Positions 1-9,600 of a stretch of 64,000 nt of DNA are shown piece by piece. The notes below the pieces were generated by a model. That model had not been told where the DNA came from. It did no database searches and saw nothing but the letters and a program-made list of their open reading frames with translations. The DNA is from Flavobacteriales bacterium (GTDB taxonomy: Bacteria; Bacteroidota; Bacteroidia; Flavobacteriales_D; Crocinitomicaceae): assembly GCA_947460825.1 (NCBI GenBank), contig CANHHA010000004.1, forward strand, positions 1-64,000, given 5' to 3'. Numbering within the stretch: the first letter of the stretch is position 1; every line of letters starts with the position of its first letter. The position numbers and the translations under genes were made by a program.

Positions 1-179
1 AGTCCCTTTCTGTCTTGAATTTTGAAACAATTGTGTAGATATCCATGGTTTTTTATTTCAAAGAAAGTAATGTGGACCTTATTCTATTTACGTTGTGCTA
101 TTAGATAGGCAATCGCCCTTGGAAGGGGGTTCGCCTAGGCGAAAAGGGGGATGATTTACTTATTCCAACCCAATAAAAA
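1..179. other. non-coding left edge with a 14-bp palindrome
   Basis: No gene is visible. A perfect 14-bp palindrome (TTCGCCTAGGCGAA) lies at 130-143, downstream of the LamG gene that ends at 180. It is flanked by G-runs rather than a clean T-tract, so a terminator role is uncertain. Confidence 0.4.
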
Positions 180-1403
180 TCACTCCTCCATCTCCACGAC
201 CCGCTCCACGGTGCCATCTTCATAGATGAACAGCATCAGGGTGTTTTTGCGGCGAGGGATGATTTTACCGTTGAGGTCGGTGATTTTTACAAGTTTTTTA
301 ACGCCCGCACCCAGCTCGTCCATTCCGGTGAAGTTCAAGGTAAGGTTTAGGGTAATGGTACTGTCGCACCCATTGGCAGCGGTAAGGGTTTGCGTGTAGA
401 TACCGCTTTGGGTATAGGTTTGACCGTTCAGTGTGTAGGAATCTAAGGCCGTTTCGGTAAGGGTGTTTGTTGCGTTTTCTAATACGGTAACTACCACGGT
501 GTCTGCACCAGTACATCCGAGCGTGTCTTGGGCCGTTAACACGTAGTCGTTGCTTTGCGCAGGCGCAAAAGCCTGCCCATCCACCACGTTGTTATTCCAT
601 TGGTAGTTACTTCCTCCGGCACCGTTTAGGGTTACGTTATCTCCAGCGCAAATACTTTGGTCTAGGCCAGCAGAGATATTCATGCTTGCACTATTCAATT
701 GTGCATGGTACAAATCCTGAATTTCACATTCAGTTAGGGCACGGTCCCAGATGCCAATCTCGTCGAGTTGACAATTTATATAATTCGGTCCAAAAATATC
801 AACGCCAAAATATAGATTTGAAGATGTACAATTTCCAATTGTTCCATTATTTGATTGACCAACTAAGGTTCCATTAAAATACACATAACAAGTACCACCA
901 TTACCCGTACTGACATAAATTATATTTTGCCATGAACCTATTACAGGTGGAAATGGTATATTCGCCGCTCCTGTCCCTGAACATCCTCGCCCATAATTCA
1001 TGTTCATATAAGGACTGCCATTCCAATTTGTACCCGCTAAGGTACCCCAAGTAGTACTACTAGCGCTTCCGAGACAAATAAATTCAGCTATACCGTTATT
1101 TTGGTTCGGTCTAATCCATGTCGATATAGTGATTAAACCTGTAGTGGGAATATTATTAGTCATGCTTGATATCAAATCATCTACACCATCAAACCCATAG
1201 GCCTGATTTGCATTCCCAAACCTATCCGTGCTCAAGATTGCCCCATTCACCGTTCCATTATTCCCATTCCCACTTTCGTCGTTGGCGTTGCCGTTAAAGG
1301 GCCACCAACCTACTAGGCCGTTTGAAGGAACATAGTTTGGGATTTGGGAAAAAGCGTTTAAACCCAGGATGAACGCGGTTAAAATAAGTAGTGTTTTATT
1401 CAT
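180..1403 (-). CDS. secreted LamG/concanavalin A-like domain protein
   Basis: A 407-residue exported protein. An N-terminal signal peptide (about residues 1-19, ending near AFS) is followed by a LamG-like jelly-roll fold (about 30-235) that begins with LVGWWPFNGNANDESGNGN and contains LDEIGIWDRALTECEI. Both stretches are typical of Bacteroidota laminin-G-like proteins. A second beta-rich part (about 240-355) contains AGLDQSICAGDNVTLNGAGG, an Ig/PKD-like repeat common in Flavobacteriales surface proteins. The last 40 residues (KKLVKITDLNGK, then LMLFIYEDGTVERV) resemble the end of a type A T9SS sorting domain, but the LYPNP start of such a domain is missing. The ATG has a TAATTTTG box 14 nt upstream. 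A broken copy of its last codons lies at 3020-3080. Ligand unknown; carbohydrate binding or adhesion is an inference from the fold. Confidence 0.8.
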   Translation of the reverse strand: MNKTLLILTAFILGLNAFSQIPNYVPSNGLVGWWPFNGNANDESGNGNNGTVNGAILSTDRFGNANQAYGFDGVDDLISSMTNNIPTTGLITISTWIRPNQNNGIAEFICLGSASSTTWGTLAGTNWNGSPYMNMNYGRGCSGTGAANIPFPPVIGSWQNIIYVSTGNGGTCYVYFNGTLVGQSNNGTIGNCTSSNLYFGVDIFGPNYINCQLDEIGIWDRALTECEIQDLYHAQLNSASMNISAGLDQSICAGDNVTLNGAGGSNYQWNNNVVDGQAFAPAQSNDYVLTAQDTLGCTGADTVVVTVLENATNTLTETALDSYTLNGQTYTQSGIYTQTLTAANGCDSTITLNLTLNFTGMDELGAGVKKLVKITDLNGKIIPRRKNTLMLFIYEDGTVERVVEMEE

Positions 1404-1417
1404 GATTAATTTTTGTT

Positions 1418-1425
1418 CAAAATTA
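1418..1425 (-). promoter_or_regulatory. -7 box (TAATTTTG) of the LamG gene
   Basis: It fits the Bacteroidota TAnnTTTG consensus and lies 14 nt before the ATG at 1403. Further upstream, 1471-1500 resembles 2851-2885 in front of the next gene. Confidence 0.45.
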
Positions 1426-1634
1426 CCCCTGAACGCTACGTCTGTTTTGAAAATTCAAATGAATTTCGATGAATTCTCCTATTTTATCTTATTTACCAAT
1501 GTTGCATTTAGCACCAATTGTTTCATGCGCTTATCTTTGGGATGCACTTGAGTTTTGAAAATTGAATCTTCAAGTAAGTTATATTCTTCTGATATCTCGA
1601 TACTAAACTGTTTTAATATTGTCTCCCTTCTTTT

Positions 1635-2804
1635 TTAAAGGGTGTCAGGTGAAGGATTGTCGTAATTAACAAAATCATTTATTTCACTTAACTCCAAAAT
1701 ATATTCTGGTTTAGTTAACCAAAACCTTAAGATTTCCTGAACCTGATCAGAAACACCATTGGAATAAAGTTCAGCGCCATAAGAAGGGCTTTTAAGCCCC
1801 CAAAACAAACCGATAATTACAAGTACAATCGAAATAATTATGGCATAAAACCAACTTTCCGAAACCTGACTTTCAGAACCTTTAACTTTATACAAATAGC
1901 CTGTACGCTCGTAAAATTCTTTCTTAAATTGTGTTGAATCAAACACTTCTAGCAATCCGTAGGTAATTTGCTTATCGTGCAAAGTATATGGACTTACTAG
2001 CAATACATTACTATTAAACATGTATACTCGTTTATACATATCATTATTTAATCGATATTGAACTAACTTACCTCTAAGCAAATCCAACTCATAGAGTTTG
2101 TCCTTGTGAATTATTAAATTCCCGCAAACAAGTTGCTTATACAATTTATTCAGTGTATCATAGAAAAGTGTACTTCCAAGAAAAGCCCATTTTTTTGTCT
2201 TAAAATTGAATGTGTAAGCCGAATTATTTTTGTACGGAAAATCGTTCTCATTAGTACACAGAAACCTCACATTTTCTCGTCCTTTCTGAAAGATACTCTC
2301 TACAAATGAAACTCTAGGTCTTTTCTCAGATACCAGAAACCATTGTCCTTTATTGAAGTCATAACTAGTTAAAATACTCTTAGTCGTAAACAACCCATAC
2401 CCCCCGAACACATGTGGCCGGCCGTCATGCATAAAAAATGCCCCTCCATACTGGTTCTGGTGATGAAAACTCTGATCAATACGTATAATGGAATCATTCC
2501 GCAGTTCCAATACCCACCCGCAGCCACGGTCCACAAAATACATCGGACTACCTTTTTCAGACAAAGGAACAAACTCTGTACGTAACTCATTAAATGAAAC
2601 TTGGCCATCCCATTTAAGAGGTTTCTTAATGGCCTTTTTTGTTGTTAAGGAAATTTCAATTTGATAGGTACTGTCCTCTATTACAATTAACGTGTTTCGG
2701 TTGTAATCAAAACAAATGACTGGGTCCACAATTTTTAAGCGATAACTCTGTGCCTTCCCTACCAAACTGCAACACAAAAACAGCATTAATACTACGTACT
2801 TCAT
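1635..2804 (-). CDS. exported single-span membrane protein of unknown function
   Basis: I do not recognise this 389-residue protein. It has a signal peptide (about 1-18, ending GKA), then a large extracytoplasmic part (about 20-315) rich in short beta-like segments with Trp and Gly turns (for example HVFGGYGLF and GQWFLVSEKRP). This could be a Kelch or beta-propeller-like fold, but no repeat is clear enough to claim it. A single transmembrane segment follows (about 318-337, WFYAIIISIVLVIIGLFWGL), then a cytoplasmic tail of about 50 residues. The topology recalls a sensor ectodomain without a known signalling domain. It shares an upstream sequence with the neighbouring LamG gene, so the two may be co-regulated. 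Confidence 0.7.
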   Translation of the reverse strand: MKYVVLMLFLCCSLVGKAQSYRLKIVDPVICFDYNRNTLIVIEDSTYQIEISLTTKKAIKKPLKWDGQVSFNELRTEFVPLSEKGSPMYFVDRGCGWVLELRNDSIIRIDQSFHHQNQYGGAFFMHDGRPHVFGGYGLFTTKSILTSYDFNKGQWFLVSEKRPRVSFVESIFQKGRENVRFLCTNENDFPYKNNSAYTFNFKTKKWAFLGSTLFYDTLNKLYKQLVCGNLIIHKDKLYELDLLRGKLVQYRLNNDMYKRVYMFNSNVLLVSPYTLHDKQITYGLLEVFDSTQFKKEFYERTGYLYKVKGSESQVSESWFYAIIISIVLVIIGLFWGLKSPSYGAELYSNGVSDQVQEILRFWLTKPEYILELSEINDFVNYDNPSPDTL

Positions 2805-2808
2805 AAAA

Positions 2809-2816
2809 CGAAAGTA
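2809..2816 (-). promoter_or_regulatory. -7 box (TACTTTCG) 4 nt from the ATG
   Basis: A TAnnTTCG variant of the -7 consensus ends only 4 nt before the start codon at 2804. If used, the mRNA would be leaderless or nearly so. Confidence 0.4.
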
Positions 2817-2916
2817 GTAAGTTCAATGATTTTTCAACTGATTTTTATGTGAATTCCCCTATTTTCCCCTATGTTATTTACGAATTAATTTAGTGGCTGC
2901 CCTTCGGCATGATTCG

Positions 2917-3354
2917 ACCCTTCGATAAACTCAGGGGAGTCCAGCTCATCACTAGCTGCTCAGGGACCGCTAGCACGACAGGCTGAAGGACCAGCACCTA
3001 GAGAGATGATTCATTTTAATCACTCCTATATCTCCACTACCCGCTCCACGGTGCCATCTTCGTAGATGAATAGCATCATGACTTAAGATAGCTTACACAT
3101 CAACAACAAAATATTCGACCCCGCTGGGGTCGCTCGGTTGCTGCATTACTTAAACAATCATTTACGATTCCGATGGAATCGGATTAGCTAGCCTAGCCAT
3201 TATAGGTATTGAAAGCCGATAAAAAACACTATTAATTGGAGGAATCAACCGGTTATCCCGATAACCAAATACAACTTAAAATATCTCAATAGGCATTTCC
3301 ACTGGGTGCTGGTCCCTGAGTAGTCCGAAGGACGTATCGAAGGGCAGCACCCAG
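2917..3354. repeat. non-coding stretch with clustered hairpin repeats
   Basis: No gene fits between 2805 and 3362. The stretch holds several perfect small inverted repeats: CGACCCC-GCT-GGGGTCG at 3116-3132, CGATTCC-GAT-GGAATCG at 3165-3181 and GGTTAT-CCCG-ATAACC at 3251-3266. A larger one has 9-bp arms, CTGGGTGCT at 3302-3310 and AGCACCCAG at 3346-3354. The sequence GGACCAGCACC at 2988-2998 is the inverted copy of 3305-3315. CCCTTCGATAAACTCAGGG at 2918-2935 resembles the CCTTCGA...CTCAGGG repeats scattered between genes in many Bacteroidota. This looks like an accumulation site for REP-like elements. Confidence 0.55.
3020..3080 (-). pseudogene. fragment of a LamG-gene tail (paralogue remnant)
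   Basis: This stretch matches 180-240 base for base except at about eight positions. Read on the minus strand it encodes MMLFIYEDGTVERVVEI and then stops (TAG), with the parental TGA also kept in frame two codons later. The parent ends LMLFIYEDGTVERVVEMEE. Upstream of the fragment the similarity stops abruptly and no open frame continues. It is therefore the surviving 3' end of a deleted paralogue or a partial duplication. Confidence 0.75.
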
Positions 3355-3362
3355 AATTAACC

Positions 3363-3818
3363 CTACACCCCAAACTGTCGTAAGTGATGATCTAAATGTT
3401 TATACAGCATGTTCGACCACTCCACTGCGGAAAGTTTACCCAAACTCATGGATGGAACACGCGCTAGTCCTTCCGGGCCAAGACGTTCGATGGCTTCTAC
3501 ATAGGAAATTAAGCGCTGACGCTCTTCAGAAACATCATGTGTCCCGGTTCGAATAAACGTAGGTCCTGTGGGTAAATTCTTTCGATAAGGCTGATCATTG
3601 GTCATCGATTTACGGAAAAACCATTGCATCAACACGCGCATAATGAACGGAGGACGATCCGTATTTTCTCCTAAAATTTGTTGATACGGTAAACAGCAAT
3701 GAGATAGCATTTGCCCCACATTCATTTTACCCCACAAGGGATTTTCATTACCCGATAGGCATTTAATTCGTCGAATAAACTCGGTTGTGGTTTCTCGCAG
3801 GTAAATGTTGGGCAGCAT
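3363..3818 (-). CDS. DUF1569 / DinB-like protein
   Basis: A 151-residue cytoplasmic protein of the DUF1569 family, part of the DinB four-helix superfamily. The characteristic start LSGNENPLWGKMNVGQMLSHC (about 20-40, including the conserved MxxxHC metal-site region), the SMTNDQPYRKNLPTGP segment, and the C-terminal LSAVEWSNMLYKHLDHHLRQFG are all present. In DinB relatives three histidines bind a metal; here H40, H144, H147 or H148 are candidates. Its role is unknown; related enzymes include thiol-dependent transferases. It lies downstream of sucC, separated by a strong palindrome, so it may be transcribed weakly from that promoter or from its own. Confidence 0.75.
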   Translation of the reverse strand: MLPNIYLRETTTEFIRRIKCLSGNENPLWGKMNVGQMLSHCCLPYQQILGENTDRPPFIMRVLMQWFFRKSMTNDQPYRKNLPTGPTFIRTGTHDVSEERQRLISYVEAIERLGPEGLARVPSMSLGKLSAVEWSNMLYKHLDHHLRQFGV

Positions 3819-3832
3819 GTTGAGGCATTCTC

Positions 3833-3864
3833 CCCTAGGTGCGGGTTTAAACCCGCACCTAGGG
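3833..3864. terminator. 32-bp perfect palindrome between sucC and the DinB-like gene
   Basis: The arms CCCTAGGTGCGGGTTT and AAACCCGCACCTAGGG are perfectly complementary with no loop. The element begins 11 bp after the sucC stop. It can form a very stable hairpin in either transcript, but no T-tract follows directly, so it may be a dispersed repeat acting as an mRNA 3'-end stabiliser rather than a classic terminator. Confidence 0.5.
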
Positions 3865-3875
3865 AGGCATTGAAA

Positions 3876-5087
3876 TTACGCCAATACTTCTTTTACCTTA
3901 TCTGCAGCTTCTTGAAGCAATACCGCTGAATGAACATTCAATCCTGAATCATCAATTAACTTCTTCGCTTCTACGGCATTGGTTCCTTGTAAACGGACGA
4001 TAATCGGAACTGGAATATGGCCGATGTTTTTATAGGCATCCACAATTCCTTGCGCTACGCGGTCGCAACGAACAATTCCTCCGAAAATATTCACCAAAAT
4101 AGCTTTCACATTTGGATCTTTCAAAATGATATGAAATGCTTTTTCTACGCGCTCCGCATTTGCCGTTCCACCTACGTCTAGGAAATTTGCTGGATTACCA
4201 CCGGATAATTTGATGATGTCCATGGTGGCCATGGCTAGACCTGCACCATTCACCATACACCCTACATTTCCGTCTAACTTCACGAAATTCAATCCTGCTT
4301 CATCCGCTTCAACCTCAGTTGGATCCTCTTCGTTTTTATCACGCATCGCAGCATAATCCGGGTGACGCATCAAGCCATTACCGTCTAGGGTAACTTTCGC
4401 ATCTACTGCAATGATTTTATTATCTGATGTTTTGAACAATGGATTAATCTCAAACATGGCCGCATCAATACCATCGTACGCCTTGTACAAAGATGCTACG
4501 AATTTGGTCATTTGCTTGAACGCTTCACCACTCAATCCAAGGTTAAATGCAATCTTACGCGTTTGAAAGCCTTGCAATCCTACGCGAGGATCAATGAATT
4601 CTTTAAATATTTTATCTGGCGTATGTTCCGCTACGTGCTCAATGTCCATTCCACCCTCGGTAGAATAAATAATCACGTTACGGCCTTTCTCACGGTCTAA
4701 CAATACCGACATGTAAAACTCCTGTGTTTCGTTCTCTCCGGGATAGTACACATCTTGAGCAATCAACACTTTATTGACCTTTTTACCTTTGCCATTGGTT
4801 TGCAGGGTAACCAAATGTCCACCAAGGATTCCTTTTACCTTCTCCTCAACTTCACCAATTCCTTTGGCAAGAACAACCCCGTGAGACCCTGTTTCTTCAA
4901 CAGTTCCTTTACCACGACCACCCGCATGGATTTGTGCTTTTATCACATACCATCCAGTACCAGTTTGCTTGGTTAATTCTTCCGCAGCGGCTACTGCATC
5001 CGCTACATTTTCTACTACCACTCCTTCTTGAATGGCTACTCCGTAGCTTTTTAAAATCGCTTTTCCTTGGTATTCGTGTAAATTCAT
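3876..5087 (-). CDS. sucC: succinate-CoA ligase (ADP-forming) subunit beta
   Basis: The beta subunit of succinyl-CoA synthetase joins with SucD to convert succinyl-CoA + ADP + phosphate to succinate + ATP + CoA in the TCA cycle. The 403-residue protein is full length. It begins with the family signature MNLHEYQGKAILKSYGV and has the ATP-grasp domain (about 1-240, with KAQIHAGGRGKGTVEE binding nucleotide and AVDAKVTLDGNGLMRH at the metal site). The CoA-ligase flavodoxin-like domain (about 250-400) contains GCMVNGAGLAMATMD and NIFGGIVRCDRVAQGI. sucD is not in the window, as is common when the two subunits are encoded apart in Bacteroidota. It follows the biotin carboxylase gene by 48 bp on the same strand and may share its transcript. 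Confidence 0.97.
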   Translation of the reverse strand: MNLHEYQGKAILKSYGVAIQEGVVVENVADAVAAAEELTKQTGTGWYVIKAQIHAGGRGKGTVEETGSHGVVLAKGIGEVEEKVKGILGGHLVTLQTNGKGKKVNKVLIAQDVYYPGENETQEFYMSVLLDREKGRNVIIYSTEGGMDIEHVAEHTPDKIFKEFIDPRVGLQGFQTRKIAFNLGLSGEAFKQMTKFVASLYKAYDGIDAAMFEINPLFKTSDNKIIAVDAKVTLDGNGLMRHPDYAAMRDKNEEDPTEVEADEAGLNFVKLDGNVGCMVNGAGLAMATMDIIKLSGGNPANFLDVGGTANAERVEKAFHIILKDPNVKAILVNIFGGIVRCDRVAQGIVDAYKNIGHIPVPIIVRLQGTNAVEAKKLIDDSGLNVHSAVLLQEAADKVKEVLA

Positions 5088-5135
5088 ATGCTTTTTTGGT
5101 TGTGTAAAATTAGTGATTTATCCGAGAGGATTTCC

Positions 5136-6623
5136 CTAGGCTTGTAATTTATTTTTCCACCTGCTAGTATTTTCTCTAGATGCAAATTCCTTTTCCTTAA
5201 AGGCTTTAATATCCTTCCAAATTTGGTCAATACTAAAGGTAAGTGCACGATGCTCCTCCTCCATTGCGGTATTCACGACCCTTGGATCAGAGAAATAGTG
5301 CTTAACAAAGTTTGTATCGAAATTTCCTGATATGAACGCCTCATGCTTCAATACATATTTACCAAAATCAAGGGTTGTTTTCACACCAGAAATCTGATAA
5401 TCATCGATGGCCTCTATGCATCGTCTAATGGCATCTTGGCGCGTTTTACCCCAAACCACCAATTTAGCAATCATTGGATCATAGTATATCGGAATATCCA
5501 TTCCTTCGAGAAACGCATCATCTACTCGCACGGAACGTCCCGATGGAATGCGATATCGGTTAAGGGTTCCGATATCTGGGATGAATCCGTTTAAGGTATC
5601 TTCTGCATACACGCGTATTTCAATGGCGTGTCCGTTGATGCTTAATTCTTCTTGTGTTTTTGGCAGCTTTTCGCCCCGCGCAACACGGATTTGCCATTCC
5701 ACTAAGTCTGTACCGGTAATTTCTTCGGTAACCGGGTGCTCCACCTGTAGCCGCGTATTCATTTCTAAAAAATAGAACTTCAACTCCGCATCCAATAAAA
5801 ACTCAACCGTACCTGCGCCTGAATAATTACAAGCCTTACATACATTGACCGCGGCCTCCCCCATTTGTTTGCGCAATTCAGGAGTTACTACAGCACTTGG
5901 GGCTTCTTCAATTACCTTTTGATGTCTTCGCTGAATCGAACATTCTCGTTCGAACAAATACACTACGTTTCCATGGTTATCTGCAAATACTTGTATTTCA
6001 ATGTGACGAGGTTTTGTTACAAATTTTTCAATAAACACCGCATCATCGCCAAAAGAAGACCTGGCTTCACTTTGTGCGGTGTGCATTTGCTCTTCAAATT
6101 CTTCTTCACGCTCCACCAAGCGCATGCCTTTTCCACCACCACCAGCGGAGGCTTTGATTAAGACCGGATAGCCAATGCTTGCAGCAATTTTCTTTCCAAG
6201 TTCGACGCTTGCGACGGCTTCATCAACTCCAGGAACTAAGGGAACACCAAATTCTTTAACCGCTTGTTTGGCACTTAATTTATCGCCCATGACCTCCATT
6301 GATTCCGGAGACGGTCCGATTAGGGTGATGCCTGCCTCCTTTAATTTTCGAGCGAAGCCTGCATTTTCAGACAAAAAACCATATCCAGGATGTACCCCAT
6401 CCACCCCCAACTCCTTGCATGCTTGAATGATGGCATCCTGACGCAAATAGGATTCCGAGGAAGGGCTTGCTCCCAAATACACCGATTCATCTGCTTCTAA
6501 TACATGGGGAGCGAAACGATCTGCATCGCTGTACACCGCAACACTTTTAATATGCATTTTCTTCAAGGTTCTTAACACCCTTCGTGCAATTTCACCTCGA
6601 TTTGCTACTAGTACTTTATTCAT
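5136..6623 (-). CDS. acetyl/propionyl-CoA carboxylase biotin carboxylase subunit
   Basis: This enzyme carboxylates biotin on a carrier protein using ATP and bicarbonate, the first half-reaction of acyl-CoA carboxylases. The 495-residue protein has the N-terminal signature VLVANRGEIARRVLRTLKK (residues 4-22), the central ATP-grasp glycine loop KASAGGGGKGMRLV, the catalytic segment FLEMNTRLQVEHPVTE, and the C-terminal biotin carboxylase domain (DPMIAKLVVWG). The C-terminus extends about 45 residues past the usual AccC end (about 450), which fits the propionyl- or acyl-CoA carboxylase type more than housekeeping AccC; the substrate cannot be settled from sequence alone. No biotin carrier domain is fused. 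Its ATG overlaps the end of tamB by 8 bp, so it is translated in the same operon. Confidence 0.92.
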   Translation of the reverse strand: MNKVLVANRGEIARRVLRTLKKMHIKSVAVYSDADRFAPHVLEADESVYLGASPSSESYLRQDAIIQACKELGVDGVHPGYGFLSENAGFARKLKEAGITLIGPSPESMEVMGDKLSAKQAVKEFGVPLVPGVDEAVASVELGKKIAASIGYPVLIKASAGGGGKGMRLVEREEEFEEQMHTAQSEARSSFGDDAVFIEKFVTKPRHIEIQVFADNHGNVVYLFERECSIQRRHQKVIEEAPSAVVTPELRKQMGEAAVNVCKACNYSGAGTVEFLLDAELKFYFLEMNTRLQVEHPVTEEITGTDLVEWQIRVARGEKLPKTQEELSINGHAIEIRVYAEDTLNGFIPDIGTLNRYRIPSGRSVRVDDAFLEGMDIPIYYDPMIAKLVVWGKTRQDAIRRCIEAIDDYQISGVKTTLDFGKYVLKHEAFISGNFDTNFVKHYFSDPRVVNTAMEEEHRALTFSIDQIWKDIKAFKEKEFASRENTSRWKNKLQA

Positions 6624-9600
6624 TTTCTTCTTTATTTTCTATGCTTGGAGCCGGATCTGTTGGAGCTCCGACAGGCGGTAATTTAGTTTGACGTTTCTTT
6701 CGTTTGAATTTTACTACTTTATTTTCCTTAGATCTAAACACATCTAAAAAAGATTGCAAGAGTACAAAATCTTTTGCGCTATTGAAATCTTCATGATATG
6801 AAAGTCCAGCACCTTGTGTAAAAGGCCCAGCATTTTCTTTTACCGTATTTGTGTTTGAACGATTAAACGCATTGACGCGAAAGGTCCCCGATTCATTTAC
6901 CAAGTATTCAATACTCACATCGCCTACTAGGCCTCCATTGGCTGCGGATGAACCCGTTGTGTTTTGAACCCCGAAACTTCCTGTAACCACCAATCGATCT
7001 TTAGCAAAGGATTTTTGAACCGAAGTAGAAACGTTATCTGTCCCCAAATCCATCTTCACTTGATAGCTTTTAGACATTTGAGAAAGCGCTTGATTTATTT
7101 GACTTTCAACCAAATCGATGGCCGCGGATTCATTGGCTGAATTGGTTCCCTTGAAGGGTTGAAACTTACTGAAAAGCATTAAAGAGAAAAACTGACGATT
7201 TAATTCATCTTTATCTTCATTGATTCGATTAATTAGTGCCTTTCCTGCTTCGGAGGCCTTGGGTGCAGAAACTTCGAAGGCGATATTGGGTTTCACCAAG
7301 GTTCCTGTTAAATTTAACAAGCACTGCGCGTCTTGCTTTGCCAGCGTTTGATCTGTTTGTTCTGGCGTTAGCTCCAACATATTGGCATTTTTCACTTGGT
7401 AGGAAGTAAGCACCTTGAGGTCTGCATTGTACACATCTCCTGACCAATTAATGGTTCCTTGAACGATTTCAAACGGTTTTCTAGCGGGGCCCATCGTGAA
7501 ATTGTATACGCTTCCTGGTAAGATACTCAATCCGCCATCCAAGCGCATTTGGTTATAAGCATCCAGTTTTAAATTCAGTTTTCCTTCGGTTTTTGCTTTG
7601 ATTTCATCTTGTGTTTGCTCGTTAAACACCAATCGAACTTCAGCATCAGGAGTTATATCAAATGACATGTCTAGGTTTACTCCAGTAAAATCAATCCGGT
7701 CTTCTATGACTTCAGAAGCCTGGTCTTCCGAAACAAAATGAATGATGGATTGATCTTCCAATTCTGAAGTGCCATACATCGGAAAGACCAATTTCGTGCC
7801 TTTCCGTGTTTTTACATTAACGGAAACATCCATGATATTTCCGTATCCAGAAATATTTGCAGTTCCACGTCCATAAGCCCTTCCATAATACACATCGCCT
7901 TCTTTATATTTGGTGTTTAGCAACATGAACTTATCAATTTTACCGCTCGGATTCGCGTTCAATGCATGGTGGTAATCTTCTTCAAAATCGACATCTACAT
8001 TATAATTAAACTTACTGAAGTTTGAATGATAAACCGTTCCATCAATCGTTGCCACATTGCCATCAGCATCTCGAATCGGGAGTTTGTTGATTAAAAACCC
8101 ATCTTCCTCTACCTTTATTTTTCCATTCATGGTGTATCGACATCCAAGGAGTGTGAAATTCGCCGCCGCATCTTTTAGGGATAAGGAACCCTTAAGACGA
8201 GGTATATCGGGCGTTCCTTTTACATCAATGAATCCATGGAGTTTACCTTCCACCTTATCCAGCACATCGGGGTCCATGAAGGCATTGGTAAACGAGATAT
8301 CCGTATTCTGAAAATCCAAGCGAAGCGAAAGGTTTTCAGCAGCCACATTCGTTAAATAAGTTCCAGAAAAATCTAATGTTTTCATTCCCCGATAGGCCAA
8401 GGTTCCCTTTAACCCTACCGTTGACAATGCGTCATTATAATTGGCATCCATGTGAATGTCGCCCACTTCTTCGTTATCTATAAAAAAGGAGGAAACATCC
8501 ACATTCGAAGTGAGTGTTGGGGCCCCATACGGATTTGCCAATCCTATTGCCCCGTTTACCTTCCCTGCTAACTCAAGATCTAAGTTTAACATCGTTGATA
8601 AATCTGATAAATCTAAATTGGTTAAGCGGAGGCTGAGCACATCATTTCTGTTCTCTGATAGGCAACCATCGGCTTCTATGCGTTGATTCTTCTGATCACT
8701 TCGCAGCATAAAAGTACTGGTTTGAATGTGTTTGTCGTTGACTACCAAATCACTTCCCGCATCCAAATACCATTTAAAGCCATTGATTGAAAATCGCGAC
8801 TGATCAAAAAGCAAATCAAAATCGCTGCTGGATAGCATGGTTGTTTTCCATTTAATAAGAGACTCATTCAATCGGCCTTGATCCCAGCCCAGGCTTGAAT
8901 TCAATCTCCCATCAATTCCTGTGGTTAAAAAATCAAGGTCATGAAAAATCAATGAATCTCCGGCGTCAAATTGATTGACCAACAACGTTGCAGTAACGCC
9001 CGAGGAATTTACGCGCTGTTGCAAATTGATTCCTTCAAATTGCAAACTATCGTATGAAATTCGATCCGAGGTAAGTTGCATACTAAATAGATCTTGATCT
9101 GAATCAAATTTCACGTTGAGCGCTGTGTTCGCAGCAAGCTCCAAGCCGGGAAGAAACAAATCCGTCACCGCTTCTAGATTTTTCACCACTAACCTTGCAT
9201 CAATTTCATTATTCACTGTTCCTTGAATAGGCTTTTTGGATTGCACCAAGCTCGGTACAACCCGTGAAATCCCAAACAGCACATCATCCCAGATGGTCTT
9301 TGGATCAATCTTGCCGTTAAAATCTAAATCTGCCAAAGGACTGCGAAGCGTTAACAATTCCTGCTCTCTTGAATGCGTGAAATCGAGCGTGGCGGATGGG
9401 ATTGCGATTTCCTTTCCCTCTTCTTCGTAGTTGAATTGATTCACCGTCAACCCTCCCTCGAACTGATCAAAGGAGCTGCCATTCATGTGAATTGAAAATG
9501 CACCGGACAAGGTGGTGTTTTTTGTTTCAGTAAAGCCAAGATGACCCAAATCAAGCGTTTCAACAGCTAAGGTCGCCCGATAATTCGGCAGACCATTCAC

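Noticed and set aside
130-143. 14-bp palindrome as the LamG terminator
   Set aside because: No T-tract on the minus strand directly after it; kept only as a palindrome.
9236-9430. Antisense frames inside tamB
   Set aside because: Low complexity shadows of the main frame; none has a start context or protein-like content. The same holds for many frames inside other genes.
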